A stretch of DNA of 8,195 nucleotides, from NCBI GenBank assembly GCA_001643475.1, contig LXTK01000083.1:1-8195 (forward strand). Reading direction: 5' to 3'. The notes beneath the pieces were generated by a model. It saw nothing but the letters and a program-made list of their open reading frames with translations, did not search any database and was not told where the DNA came from. Numbering within the stretch: the stretch's first letter is position 1; each line of letters starts with the position of its first letter. Positions 1-6,701 of the stretch are shown here, piece after piece. A program made the translations under genes and the position numbers. This stretch comes from Proteobacteria bacterium SPGG2 (GTDB lineage Bacteria; Pseudomonadota; Gammaproteobacteria; Acidiferrobacterales; SPGG2).

Positions 1-461
1 GAGCCGGTGCCGGCAGTAGTCGGTATGGCAATAATCGGGGCGATACCATCGGTCTCCGCCGCCTTCCAGTTATCGCCGACATCTTCAAAATCCCACATCG
101 GTTTCTGTTGACCGGCCATCAATGCGATCGCCTTGCCGGTATCGAGTGCACTGCCGCCGCCGAACGCAATCACCCCATCATGACCGCCATCGCGATACTG
201 TTTCAGGCCATCGTCTACATTGCGGCCGATAGGGTTGGATTTCACGTCGCTGAACAGGCCGGTGCTGATGCCTTGTGCTTGATTGCTGGCGATCGCCTCT
301 GGCACCATCGGCAGGCGCGCGAGCCCCGGGTCGGTGACGACAAGCGGTTTCGTGATGCCGAGTTCGCGGCAGGCGTCGCCGAGTTCAGCGATGCGGCCGA
401 CACCGAATCGCACCGCGGTGGGAAAATTCCAATTACCCTTGAGTTCAGGTTTATCGTTCAT
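1..461 (-). CDS. Iron-containing alcohol dehydrogenase (group III), N-terminal part; gene runs off the left edge
   Basis: Family role: NAD(P)-dependent oxidation of an alcohol, or reduction of an aldehyde, in the cytoplasm using a bound divalent metal, usually iron. Seen: the 153 visible complete codons start MNDKPELKGN and match the N-terminal nucleotide-binding domain. Marks are GGGSALDTGKAIA at residues 101-113, WDFED at 123-127 and IPTTAGTG at 146-153. The metal-binding Asp/His residues lie in the missing C-terminal part, so activity cannot be judged. The ATG at 461-459 is one base after the stop codon of the aldehyde dehydrogenase gene. Translation is therefore probably coupled, since no clear Shine-Dalgarno is visible. 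Neighbours suggest it interconverts an alcohol with the aldehyde that the upstream enzyme oxidises. A phosphonate-linked Fe-ADH (phosphonoacetaldehyde reductase type) is one option given phnCE nearby, but nothing in the fragment proves it. The family call is sure; the substrate is unknown. Confidence 0.93.
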   Translation of the reverse strand, partial: MNDKPELKGNWNFPTAVRFGVGRIAELGDACRELGITKPLVVTDPGLARLPMVPEAIASNQAQGISTGLFSDVKSNPIGRNVDDGLKQYRDGGHDGVIAFGGGSALDTGKAIALMAGQQKPMWDFEDVGDNWKAAETDGIAPIIAIPTTAGTG

Positions 462-462
462 T

Positions 463-1854
463 TTAAGTTGCCGTTCGCAGATGAAAGGATTTAGGTCGGG
501 TGAGATGTTCGTAACCGACCGATGACAGGGTACAACCCCGGCCGGAATCTTTGACGCCCACCCACGCCAACGCCGGGTCGAGGTAGTCGGCGCGATTCAT
601 GAACCATGTGCCGGTGTTAACACGATCACCGATGTCGATGGCGGCTTGTTCATCTTCGGTCCAGATCGATGCGGTAAGGCCATAGCTACTGTCGTTCATA
701 AGGTCTATTGCCTCCTTATCAGAGTGTACCTTCATGATGCCGACGACCGGCCCAAAACTCTCTTCGGTCATGACTCGCATGTTATGGTCGACGTCGACCA
801 AGACCTGTGGCGCGAGATAGGGTGTGCCCGGCTTATTGGCTGGGAAAAGACTGCTATCGATCAGTGCCCGCGCGCCGGCGGCAACCGCCTCGTCGCTCTG
901 CTTACGTACAAAGTCAGCCGCCGACGTACGCACCAAGGGCCCAAGATTAGTCTCCGGCTCCAGTGGATTGCCTAAACGGTATTGCTTCGTCAGATCGACA
1001 AAACCCTCGACGAAGGAATCGTAGACCTTTTCATGAACGTAGATTCTCTCGGTGGCACAACACGACTGGCCAGAGTTAAAGAATGTGCCGTCGACCGTGT
1101 TCTCGATGGCGTGTGCAAGGTTTACGTCGGGTCGCACATAGGCTGGGTCTTTGCCGCCAAGCTCAAGACCGGTGCCGACAAAACGTGACGATGCCGCCCG
1201 CTGGATGCTATGGCCACCACCGACCGATCCCGTAAAGGCAACGAAATCTATACGCGGATCTTTAATGGTTTGTTCAGTGCTGGCGTGATCCAGGTGCAAT
1301 ACTTGGAACACGCCTTCCGGGAGGTCTGCTTCTTTAAAGCATTGTGCGAAGCGCTCACCACAAAGCGGTGTTTGCGAAGAGTGTTTCAATATGACTGCAT
1401 TGCCGGCCATGATTGCCGGTACCACACTGTTGACGGCGATCAGATAGGGATAGTTCCAGGCAGCAACCGTTAATACCACGCCAAGTGGTTCGCGCCGAAT
1501 AAAGCGTGTAAAGCCTGCCTTTGGCTCGGTTTGCACATCGGCAAGCGCCGTTGGCGCGATATCGATCATGTGGCGCGCGCGTTCTTCGAAACCACGCACC
1601 TCGCCAGGGACCGCACTAACCGGTCGGCCCATTTGCCAAGTCAGCTCGGGGGCGATTTCATCGGTTTTAGCGACGAAGGCGTCGGTGAATCGCGTACAGT
1701 ACTGGGCACGCTCGGCGATGGGCACATTTCTCCAAGCCGTTTGCGCCGCAGCCGCTTTGGCAAGTGCAGTAGCTATCTCTTTAGCCGATGCATAAGGACG
1801 CTCGGCGTAAACACTGCTATCGACGGGAGAGATGGTTTTTTGGGTTGCGCTCAT
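463..1854 (-). CDS. NAD(P)-dependent aldehyde dehydrogenase (ALDH superfamily)
   Basis: Oxidises an aldehyde to the carboxylic acid with NAD(P)+ in the cytoplasm. The 463 residues are a normal length for the family. Visible ALDH landmarks in order: WNYP (oxyanion Asn134), ILKHS with the cofactor-binding Lys157, FTGSVGGG at 207-214, general base Glu231 in LELGGKDP, the active-site segment NSGQSCC with catalytic Cys265 followed by a second Cys266, and EESFGPV at 364-370. The C-terminus, DYLDPALAWVGVKDSGRG and then LTRPKSFHLR, resembles succinate-semialdehyde-type ALDHs. The ATG at 1854 has a good Shine-Dalgarno (AGGA, about 6 bases upstream). It heads a two-gene or longer operon with the Fe-alcohol dehydrogenase, one base downstream, and is divergent from an FAD amine-oxidase-like gene. 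Candidate substrates are aminoaldehydes or semialdehydes from that oxidase, or phosphonoacetaldehyde given the nearby phn importer. The exact substrate is not determinable here. Confidence 0.96.
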   Translation of the reverse strand: MSATQKTISPVDSSVYAERPYASAKEIATALAKAAAAQTAWRNVPIAERAQYCTRFTDAFVAKTDEIAPELTWQMGRPVSAVPGEVRGFEERARHMIDIAPTALADVQTEPKAGFTRFIRREPLGVVLTVAAWNYPYLIAVNSVVPAIMAGNAVILKHSSQTPLCGERFAQCFKEADLPEGVFQVLHLDHASTEQTIKDPRIDFVAFTGSVGGGHSIQRAASSRFVGTGLELGGKDPAYVRPDVNLAHAIENTVDGTFFNSGQSCCATERIYVHEKVYDSFVEGFVDLTKQYRLGNPLEPETNLGPLVRTSAADFVRKQSDEAVAAGARALIDSSLFPANKPGTPYLAPQVLVDVDHNMRVMTEESFGPVVGIMKVHSDKEAIDLMNDSSYGLTASIWTEDEQAAIDIGDRVNTGTWFMNRADYLDPALAWVGVKDSGRGCTLSSVGYEHLTRPKSFHLRTAT

Positions 1855-1975
1855 TGGTTTTCCTGGCGATGTTGAGCCAGAGATTCTAGCCTAAATCGCT
1901 TTTCCTAGAGAGTCTGAATTGTGGTGCAATAGCAACCAGCGACAGCAAGGCTTAAAAGCGCGTTGATTATCAAGC
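1855..1975. promoter_or_regulatory. Divergent intergenic region with an imperfect dyad (candidate operator)
   Basis: These 121 bases separate the divergent aldehyde dehydrogenase and FAD oxidoreductase genes and must hold both promoters. An imperfect inverted repeat is visible: CAGAGATTCTAG at 1878-1889 and CTAGAGAGTCTG at 1905-1916, matching at 9 of 12 positions with a 15-base centre. On the minus strand TAGAAT (plus-strand 1883-1888) resembles a -10 box for the aldehyde dehydrogenase gene, but no convincing -35 is correctly spaced. The dyad would overlap that box, as expected for a repressor site. This is inference from position and symmetry only; no regulator gene is in the window. Confidence 0.35.
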
Positions 1976-3271
1976 ATGAAGGCATCGATTTTTTCGCCGC
2001 AACCGTCGTTTGACCCTTGGTGGTGGGAAGCGGCACCGCCGGCGGCTACGATCGTTAGGGATGTACCCAGTGCCGCCGATGTCGCCATCATCGGTGCTGG
2101 CTATACCGGGCTTTCGGCTGCCCTGACTCTGGCGCGTGCGGGCCGCAGTGTGGTCGTGCTCGATGCCGGTGATCCTGGTGAGGGCGCCAGTAGTCGTAAT
2201 GGTGGCATGTTAGGTAGTGGCCACAAGGTGAGTTTCGCGGCTATGTCTGCACGTTATGGCCACGCCACTGCGGTGGCGATTATTAAAGAGGGTTTGGCCT
2301 CACTTGTGTATACCGTCGATCTTATTCGACGGGAAGACATTAATTGTCACTTTTCTCAGACGGGAAGATTCCGCGCCGCGTTTAATGTCAAGCACTATGA
2401 CAGCCTGGGGCGTGAAGCCGATTTCCTGCGCAAGGAGCTTGGGGTCGAAGTCGACATGGTGCCTAGGGCCGAGCAACACCGCGAGGTTGCTACCGATGTC
2501 TATCACGGGGGCTGTGTCTATCATCAACACGGCACGCTACATCCGGCGCTATTCCATAAAGGTCTTCTCGATCGGGTCGTGGCCGCTGGCGCCACGGTCA
2601 TCGGGCGCACGCCGGTGACTACAATCGAGCGCATTAACGGCAGTTTTTCAGTGATTACCGATCGCACGCCGTTGACGGTAGGAAATGTAATTGCCGCTAC
2701 TAACGGTTATACCGGTACGGTTACACCGCAGCTGAGGCGTCGAGTAGTACCGGTACCGAGTTTTATTATTGCTACCGAGCCACTTTCTGCCGAGACCATC
2801 AACGAATTGATACCAAATGGCCGCATGATTGTTGAGACCCGTCGCTTGCATTGCTATTACCGAATCTCTCCCGATGGTCGTCGTATGTTGTTTGGCGGAC
2901 GGGCGTCGTTGCTACCCATGGATACGCGTAAGAGCGCCAAGCGCCTGTATGACATAATGGTCAAGTTATTTCCACAGCTCGCCAACGTGAGAATCAGTCA
3001 TTCGTGGACTGGCTTCGTTGCCTTCTCTAGGGACCATTTGGCACACATTGGTGTCAACGACGGCATCCATTTTGCGATGGGTTACTGCGGTTCGGGTGTG
3101 GCGATGGCGCCGTATCTTGGTTATAAGACGGCCCAAAAAATACTTGGGTCACCGGAAGGGAAAACGGCGTTTGATGAGACGAAATTCGCGGCCATTCCCT
3201 TGTACCGTGGGCATCCCTGGTTCCTGCGTTTTCTTGACCCTTACTATCGCATCACCGATCTATTCGAATGA
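1976..3271 (+). CDS. FAD-dependent oxidoreductase, DAO family (gamma-glutamylputrescine oxidase/PuuB-like)
   Basis: Family role: flavin-dependent oxidation of a C-N bond in an amine or amino acid, giving an aldehyde or keto product plus amine or ammonia. Seen: the 431-residue protein begins with the PWWWEA segment (14-19) common in this branch. It has the Rossmann FAD motif GAGYTG at 40-45, an acidic residue ending strand 2 (Asp63), the SSRNGGM segment at 72-78, and a C-terminal FAD-contact segment GYCGSGVAM at 369-377. Length is typical. There is no signal peptide or membrane segment. The ATG is chosen because the PWWWE region starts shortly after it; the Shine-Dalgarno is weak. It is divergent from the aldehyde dehydrogenase/Fe-ADH pair, a common arrangement for amine catabolism in which the oxidase makes an aldehyde for the dehydrogenase. 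Given the phn transporter, an aminophosphonate oxidase is an alternative. Substrate unproven. Confidence 0.9.
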   Translation: MKASIFSPQPSFDPWWWEAAPPAATIVRDVPSAADVAIIGAGYTGLSAALTLARAGRSVVVLDAGDPGEGASSRNGGMLGSGHKVSFAAMSARYGHATAVAIIKEGLASLVYTVDLIRREDINCHFSQTGRFRAAFNVKHYDSLGREADFLRKELGVEVDMVPRAEQHREVATDVYHGGCVYHQHGTLHPALFHKGLLDRVVAAGATVIGRTPVTTIERINGSFSVITDRTPLTVGNVIAATNGYTGTVTPQLRRRVVPVPSFIIATEPLSAETINELIPNGRMIVETRRLHCYYRISPDGRRMLFGGRASLLPMDTRKSAKRLYDIMVKLFPQLANVRISHSWTGFVAFSRDHLAHIGVNDGIHFAMGYCGSGVAMAPYLGYKTAQKILGSPEGKTAFDETKFAAIPLYRGHPWFLRFLDPYYRITDLFE

Positions 3272-3314
3272 CGCAATGCACTAATTGCGATTGGTTCGGG
3301 CAACCGTAGGTTGC
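3272..3314. terminator. Two small hairpins at the convergent gene ends (weak candidate bidirectional terminator)
   Basis: The FAD oxidoreductase and glpD stop codons face each other only 9 bases apart. Right after the first stop is a perfect 6-bp stem, CGCAAT (3272-3277) with ATTGCG (3284-3289), whose 6-base loop contains the glpD stop codon. A second perfect stem follows inside the end of glpD: GCAACC (3300-3305), loop GTA, GGTTGC (3309-3314). Neither has a run of T on either strand, so classical intrinsic termination is doubtful. They may instead limit read-through or protect RNA ends. Confidence 0.3.
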
Positions 3315-4816
3315 GAAGCCATATAGCCCTGAACTTGTGCGCGTTGCTCGCTAGTCATATGCACGCCGGCCTTGGTTCGTCGCCATAGTATGTCGTCGGC
3401 GGTTTGTGCCCACTCTTGCTCGATTAGATAGTCGACCTCCCGGGCATAAAGCCCGGCGCCGAAGTGTTTCCCAAGCACCTCGACCTCACGAGTGTCACCG
3501 AGGAGTTCTCGGCTTAGCGTACCGTAACGGTGAGCGAGATCATTGAGTAAGCTCCCTGGTAGCTTGGGATAGCTGTGGCGTAGTTCATCAGCCAGGGTAT
3601 TCATATCACCGTTTGGAACATCACCGCCGGGAAGGGTGGCAGTATCGGTCCAGCTTGCACCCATGTGCGGTAAGAATGGCCTGAGTTTGGCCAGTACCTC
3701 TTCCGCCAGATGTCGGTAGGTCGTGATCTTTCCGCCATAGATCGTAAGAACTGGAACCCTGTTGCCTACCGTATCTAGGTCCAGGATGTAGTCACGTGTG
3801 ATTGCCGATGGGTCGGTAGTCTTATCATCGACTAATGGTCGAAGACCGGCATAGCTCCACACAACGTCCTCGAGTTTGGCGGCATTCTTCATATAGCGTG
3901 CAGTGGCGCGACAAAGGTAGCTGATTTCATCGTCGGAAATGCCGACCTTCTGGCTGGGGTCGTCTTCAACCGGTGCCTCGGTGGTGCCGATCAGCGAAAG
4001 CCCACGTTCATACGGGATCACGAAGACTTGGCGTCTATCGTCGTTTTGCAAGATATACGCGTGTGCCTCATCGTGGAGTCGCGGTACAACAATGTGACTA
4101 CCTTTAACGAGTCGGATGACTTTTCCCGGCGGTAGCCCCTGGGTGGATTGTCGCACCCTGGTTACCCAGGGTCCTGCGGCATTGATCAATACGCGGGCGT
4201 GAGCGTGGTGGCGCTCGCCGGTCACCCGATTTTCGAGTGCAACGCGCCATGTATCGCCAGTCACTTCAGCCCCGGTGCCCGCGGTACGTACCATAATTTT
4301 GGCGCCGGCATCGGCGGCCCCACGTGCGTTGGCGATGACGAGTCTGGCATCATCGGTGGTGCAATCTGAGTAGACAAAGCCCTTGCGAAACTCTGGCTTG
4401 AGGCCGGCCCCAAGTTTGTCATTGCGCAGATCTACGCCGTATGAGCCCGGCAAACTCAGGCGTCGCGTCAGGTGGTCGTAGAGAAACAAGCCTATACGGA
4501 TCATCCACGCTGGGCGCAATTCGGGTGCGTGTGGCAGCACAAACCGCAGCGGCCGGACCAGGTGTGGTGCGATACGTAGTAACACCTCGCGTTCGGCCAA
4601 CGACTCCCGTACCAGACTAAACTCATAGTGTTCGAGGTAGCGCAGTCCGCCATGGATTAGCTTGCTGCTGGCCGATGAAGTGGCGCCCCCTAAGTCGGCC
4701 TGCTCGCACAGGGCTACCTTTAGACCGCGTCCAGCCGCATCGCGCGCGATACCGACACCATTGATGCCACCGCCAACAATCAGCAAGTCAAAGGTTTCTT
4801 TCTCCGTTCCTGGCAT
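3281..4816 (-). CDS. glpD: Aerobic glycerol-3-phosphate dehydrogenase GlpD
   Basis: Oxidises sn-glycerol-3-phosphate to dihydroxyacetone phosphate with FAD and passes electrons to the quinone pool at the inner face of the cytoplasmic membrane. The 511 residues are close to the usual length of about 500. Visible marks: FAD Rossmann motif GGGING at 15-20, the GlpD/GlpA family signature SSASSKLIHGGLRYLE at 48-62 or so, SYAGLRPL at 321-328 with the substrate-site Arg of the family, and IYGGKITTYR at 359-368. A C-terminal cap domain ends in DILWRRTKAGVHM. The ATG at 4816 leaves the normal short leader before the FAD motif; no strong Shine-Dalgarno is visible. No glpF, glpK or glpR is in the window, so glycerol uptake is not the obvious context. 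The gene is instead divergent from a HAD phosphatase and near a phosphonate-type importer, which suggests a role in using imported phospho-compounds (inference). Confidence 0.96.
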   Translation of the reverse strand: MPGTEKETFDLLIVGGGINGVGIARDAAGRGLKVALCEQADLGGATSSASSKLIHGGLRYLEHYEFSLVRESLAEREVLLRIAPHLVRPLRFVLPHAPELRPAWMIRIGLFLYDHLTRRLSLPGSYGVDLRNDKLGAGLKPEFRKGFVYSDCTTDDARLVIANARGAADAGAKIMVRTAGTGAEVTGDTWRVALENRVTGERHHAHARVLINAAGPWVTRVRQSTQGLPPGKVIRLVKGSHIVVPRLHDEAHAYILQNDDRRQVFVIPYERGLSLIGTTEAPVEDDPSQKVGISDDEISYLCRATARYMKNAAKLEDVVWSYAGLRPLVDDKTTDPSAITRDYILDLDTVGNRVPVLTIYGGKITTYRHLAEEVLAKLRPFLPHMGASWTDTATLPGGDVPNGDMNTLADELRHSYPKLPGSLLNDLAHRYGTLSRELLGDTREVEVLGKHFGAGLYAREVDYLIEQEWAQTADDILWRRTKAGVHMTSEQRAQVQGYMASQPTVARTNRN

Positions 4817-4917
4817 CGCGAAGAATCTAAGTTAGTTAATTTGTCCCCGTGAACGTATGAGGGGGTTGTTATACCATTGAACTCGATGTTTAACCTCTTC
4901 TCACAGAGATACTGGAA
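4817..4917. promoter_or_regulatory. Divergent promoter region between glpD and the HAD phosphatase gene
   Basis: This 101-base AT-richer gap must carry the start signals of both genes. TATAAC on the minus strand and TTATAC on the plus strand overlap near 4869-4875 and could be back-to-back -10 boxes, but correctly spaced -35 boxes are not convincing. No strong palindrome is seen, and I could not recognise a GlpR or PhoB box. A shared control region is plausible from the geometry alone. Confidence 0.35.
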
Positions 4918-5727
4918 ATGAAGCCACTGGCAGAGCTTCCACCCGCCGTGCGTCGCGACATTCGTGGGATATTTGTCGACATCGACAATACCCTGACTAC
5001 GGACGGACGGCTGACGGCACAGGCCTACTCAGCCCTGGAACGACTGAGGGATGCGGCCATCTTGACGGTTCTCATCACCGGCCGGCCGGCCGGCTGGTGT
5101 GATCATATTGCGCGCATGTGGCCGGTCGATGCCGTGGTCGGTGAAAACGGTGCGTTCTACTTTCGCTACGATCATACTCAACACAAGATGCACCGTCGAT
5201 TTGTACTTGATAAAGATGAACGGGCGGCGAACCGTCAACGGCTGGACGATCTGTGCGACACCATCCTTTCGCAGGTGCCGGGTGCTGCCGTTAGCGCCGA
5301 CCAAGCGTATCGAGAATCGGATCTTGCCATCGACTATTGCGAAGATGTCCCACCGCTTCCACCGTCAGTGGTGGCGCATATCGTTTCATTGTTCGAGCAA
5401 GCGGGCGCAATTGCCAAGGTGAGTTCCATTCATGTCAATGGATGGTTTGGCGATTACGATAAGTTAAAGATGACGTGCATTATGGCGCGTGAGTGTTTCG
5501 GAATCGATCTCGACACAGACAAGGCTAGCTACGTATTTGTCGGTGATTCGCCCAACGATGCACCGATGTTTGACTACTTCCCTAATGCAATCGGCGTGGC
5601 CAATATCCGGGAATTCGCCGATCGGTTAAAGACAAAACCGGCCTATGTGACAGACGCCCGGTGTGGGGCGGGGTTTGCGGAGGTGGTTGACGTACTCCTA
5701 CAACCGCGAGTCGCAAGTGGCAAGTAG
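4918..5727 (+). CDS. HAD-superfamily phosphatase, type IIB (Cof-like)
   Basis: A cytoplasmic Mg-dependent phosphohydrolase by family; the substrate is probably a small phosphorylated metabolite or sugar phosphate. Seen in 269 residues: motif I DIDNTLT at 21-27 (nucleophile Asp21, acid/base Asp23), motif II Thr54 in LITGRP, a C2-type cap between about 85 and 175, motif III Lys182 or Lys184 in DYDKLKM, and motif IV GDSPNDAPMF at 209-218 with Asp210 and Asp214. Motif I has Asn where most relatives have Gly (DxDGT). It is not PhnX-type phosphonatase, which has a different motif I and a C1 cap. Start: first ATG, with only weak ribosome-binding sequence. The last six codons (RVASGK) and the TAG stop lie in the AGTAGCA heptamer array, so the native C-terminus may have been altered. 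Divergent from glpD and convergent with the phn operon, it may dephosphorylate a compound brought in by that importer (inference). Confidence 0.9.
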   Translation: MKPLAELPPAVRRDIRGIFVDIDNTLTTDGRLTAQAYSALERLRDAAILTVLITGRPAGWCDHIARMWPVDAVVGENGAFYFRYDHTQHKMHRRFVLDKDERAANRQRLDDLCDTILSQVPGAAVSADQAYRESDLAIDYCEDVPPLPPSVVAHIVSLFEQAGAIAKVSSIHVNGWFGDYDKLKMTCIMARECFGIDLDTDKASYVFVGDSPNDAPMFDYFPNAIGVANIREFADRLKTKPAYVTDARCGAGFAEVVDVLLQPRVASGK

Positions 5728-5855
5728 CATTAACTATGAAGCGAGTAGCAAGGTTTGGGTAGCAAGAGTCGGGTCAGAACGGTTTTCCTCTTTCCCCTTG
5801 CTACTTAGCTACTTGGTACTTGCTACTCGTTCCATATTCCTTGCTACTCGCTACT
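5709..5855. repeat. Degenerate heptamer array (AGTAGCA) arranged as a large inverted repeat
   Basis: Units of seven bases related to AGTAGCA run on the plus strand at 5709, 5716, 5723, 5744 and 5758, all in one 7-base phase. On the right they run on the minus strand (TGCTACT and variants) at 5807, 5814, 5821, 5842 and 5849, also in one phase, plus one unit out of phase by a base at 5799. The two blocks face each other. Their best arms are a perfect 14-bp inverted repeat, 5740-5753 with 5839-5852, 85 bases apart; a closer 10-bp pairing is 5744-5753 with 5796-5805. The array occupies the convergent gap between the HAD gene and phnE2. It may act as a bidirectional terminator or RNA-stabilising fold. 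It resembles the short tandem heptamer repeats known from cyanobacteria and other bacteria. It lacks CRISPR spacer structure. Confidence 0.85.
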
Positions 5856-5859
5856 GAAT

Positions 5860-6672
5860 CTAAGTAATCCGGTTTCTTACCGTTGCTGACACGAATTCGC
5901 TGACGAGCACCACACCAAAAATAGCGATGAGCATCACCGAGACTTCGTGCCAGGCAAACTGGTTGATCGAGGAGTACAGCATGATGCCGATGCCACCCGC
6001 GCCGACAAAACCGAGGACCGTAGACTCGCGGATGTTGATATCCCAGCGGTAGATAATAGTGCCGAATATCACGGGTAACACCTGGGGTATCACGCCGACC
6101 ACCAGCACCTGCAAGCGCGATGCGCCGGTAGCCTCGATCGCTTCCACCGTGCCGGTGTCGATCTCCTCGATCGCCTCGGCGATCAACTTGCCGACGAAGC
6201 CGATGGAGCGAGCCGCAATCGACCAAACACCGGCCATGGGCCCGGGCCCGAATATGGCGACGAATATCAGGGCCCAGACGATGGTGTTGACGGAGCGCGA
6301 CGTCACTAGGATCAAGCGGCCGATGAACCAGGTAAGCGCGTTCGGCGTCGTGTTCCTTGCCGAGAGGATGGCGATCGGCAGCGCGATAATTACGGTAACC
6401 ACCGTGCCGAGGGTGGCGATATTGATGGTCTCGATCAGCGGGCCCGCCACGTCCTCGAAGAACGGCCAGTACGGTGGGATCATGCGCTCGAGCAGGTCGG
6501 CTGCCTGCACATGGGCGTCTAGAAAGTAGAACCACGTGATGTCGAGATCGCTGAGCGCCCATACCGCCACCAGGACGATGCCGAGGTACCATATATAGCG
6601 AATGAGTGTTTCTTTCGGGCTAAAACGGCGCCAGACTTCGGGGTACTTTTGGGCGTGCTCTTGGACGGTCAT
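5860..6672 (-). CDS. phnE: Phosphonate-type ABC transporter permease, PhnE paralogue 2
   Basis: Inner-membrane channel subunit of a PhnCDE-type importer for phosphonates or related phosphorus compounds. In 270 residues there are several hydrophobic segments (about 25-42, 80-104, 127-142, 145-165 and 242-262). The cytoplasmic EAA loop that docks on the ATPase starts at 177 (EAIEATGASRLQVL). The PhnE C-terminal signature includes IYRWDINIRESTVLG and then VGAGGIG (223-229). ATG at 6672 has GGAG nine bases upstream and sits 29 bases after the phnE1 stop, so it is the last visible gene of the operon. It is clearly homologous to phnE1 but diverged, so the pair probably forms a heterodimeric channel. 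Its stop lies 4 bases from the heptamer array. The transported compound cannot be deduced: phosphonate, phosphite and phosphate esters are all possible in this family. Confidence 0.94.
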   Translation of the reverse strand: MTVQEHAQKYPEVWRRFSPKETLIRYIWYLGIVLVAVWALSDLDITWFYFLDAHVQAADLLERMIPPYWPFFEDVAGPLIETINIATLGTVVTVIIALPIAILSARNTTPNALTWFIGRLILVTSRSVNTIVWALIFVAIFGPGPMAGVWSIAARSIGFVGKLIAEAIEEIDTGTVEAIEATGASRLQVLVVGVIPQVLPVIFGTIIYRWDINIRESTVLGFVGAGGIGIMLYSSINQFAWHEVSVMLIAIFGVVLVSEFVSATVRNRIT

Positions 6673-6701
6673 CTCGGTGTGCTCCGGCGCAACCCGCTAG
6701 G

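Noticed and set aside
108..494. Plus-strand open frames opposite the Fe-ADH and ALDH genes (108-494, 646-975, 1531-1875)
   Set aside because: They are antisense to genes with unmistakable family motifs and show no recognisable domains.
1918..1930. Short palindrome ATTG-TGGTG-CAAT upstream of the FAD oxidase gene
   Set aside because: Only 4-base arms, which is expected by chance.
4841..4874. Sigma-70 promoter with TTGTCC as -35 and TTATAC as -10
   Set aside because: The spacer would be 22 bases, too long for a normal promoter, so no specific promoter is called.
4918..5727. HAD gene as PhnX (phosphonoacetaldehyde hydrolase)
   Set aside because: It has the type IIB cap arrangement and DIDNT motif instead of the PhnX-type motif and the cap Lys, so it is not the classic phosphonatase.
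5709..5855. CRISPR-like array
   Set aside because: Units are only 7 bases, inverted between halves, and not separated by uniform unique spacers; there are no cas genes.
5801..6592. A 263-codon open frame on the minus strand overlapping phnE2
   Set aside because: It is out of frame with phnE2, gives an Arg/His-rich low-complexity protein, and phnE2 has clear family motifs. It is a shadow frame lengthened by GC-rich codons and the repeat array.
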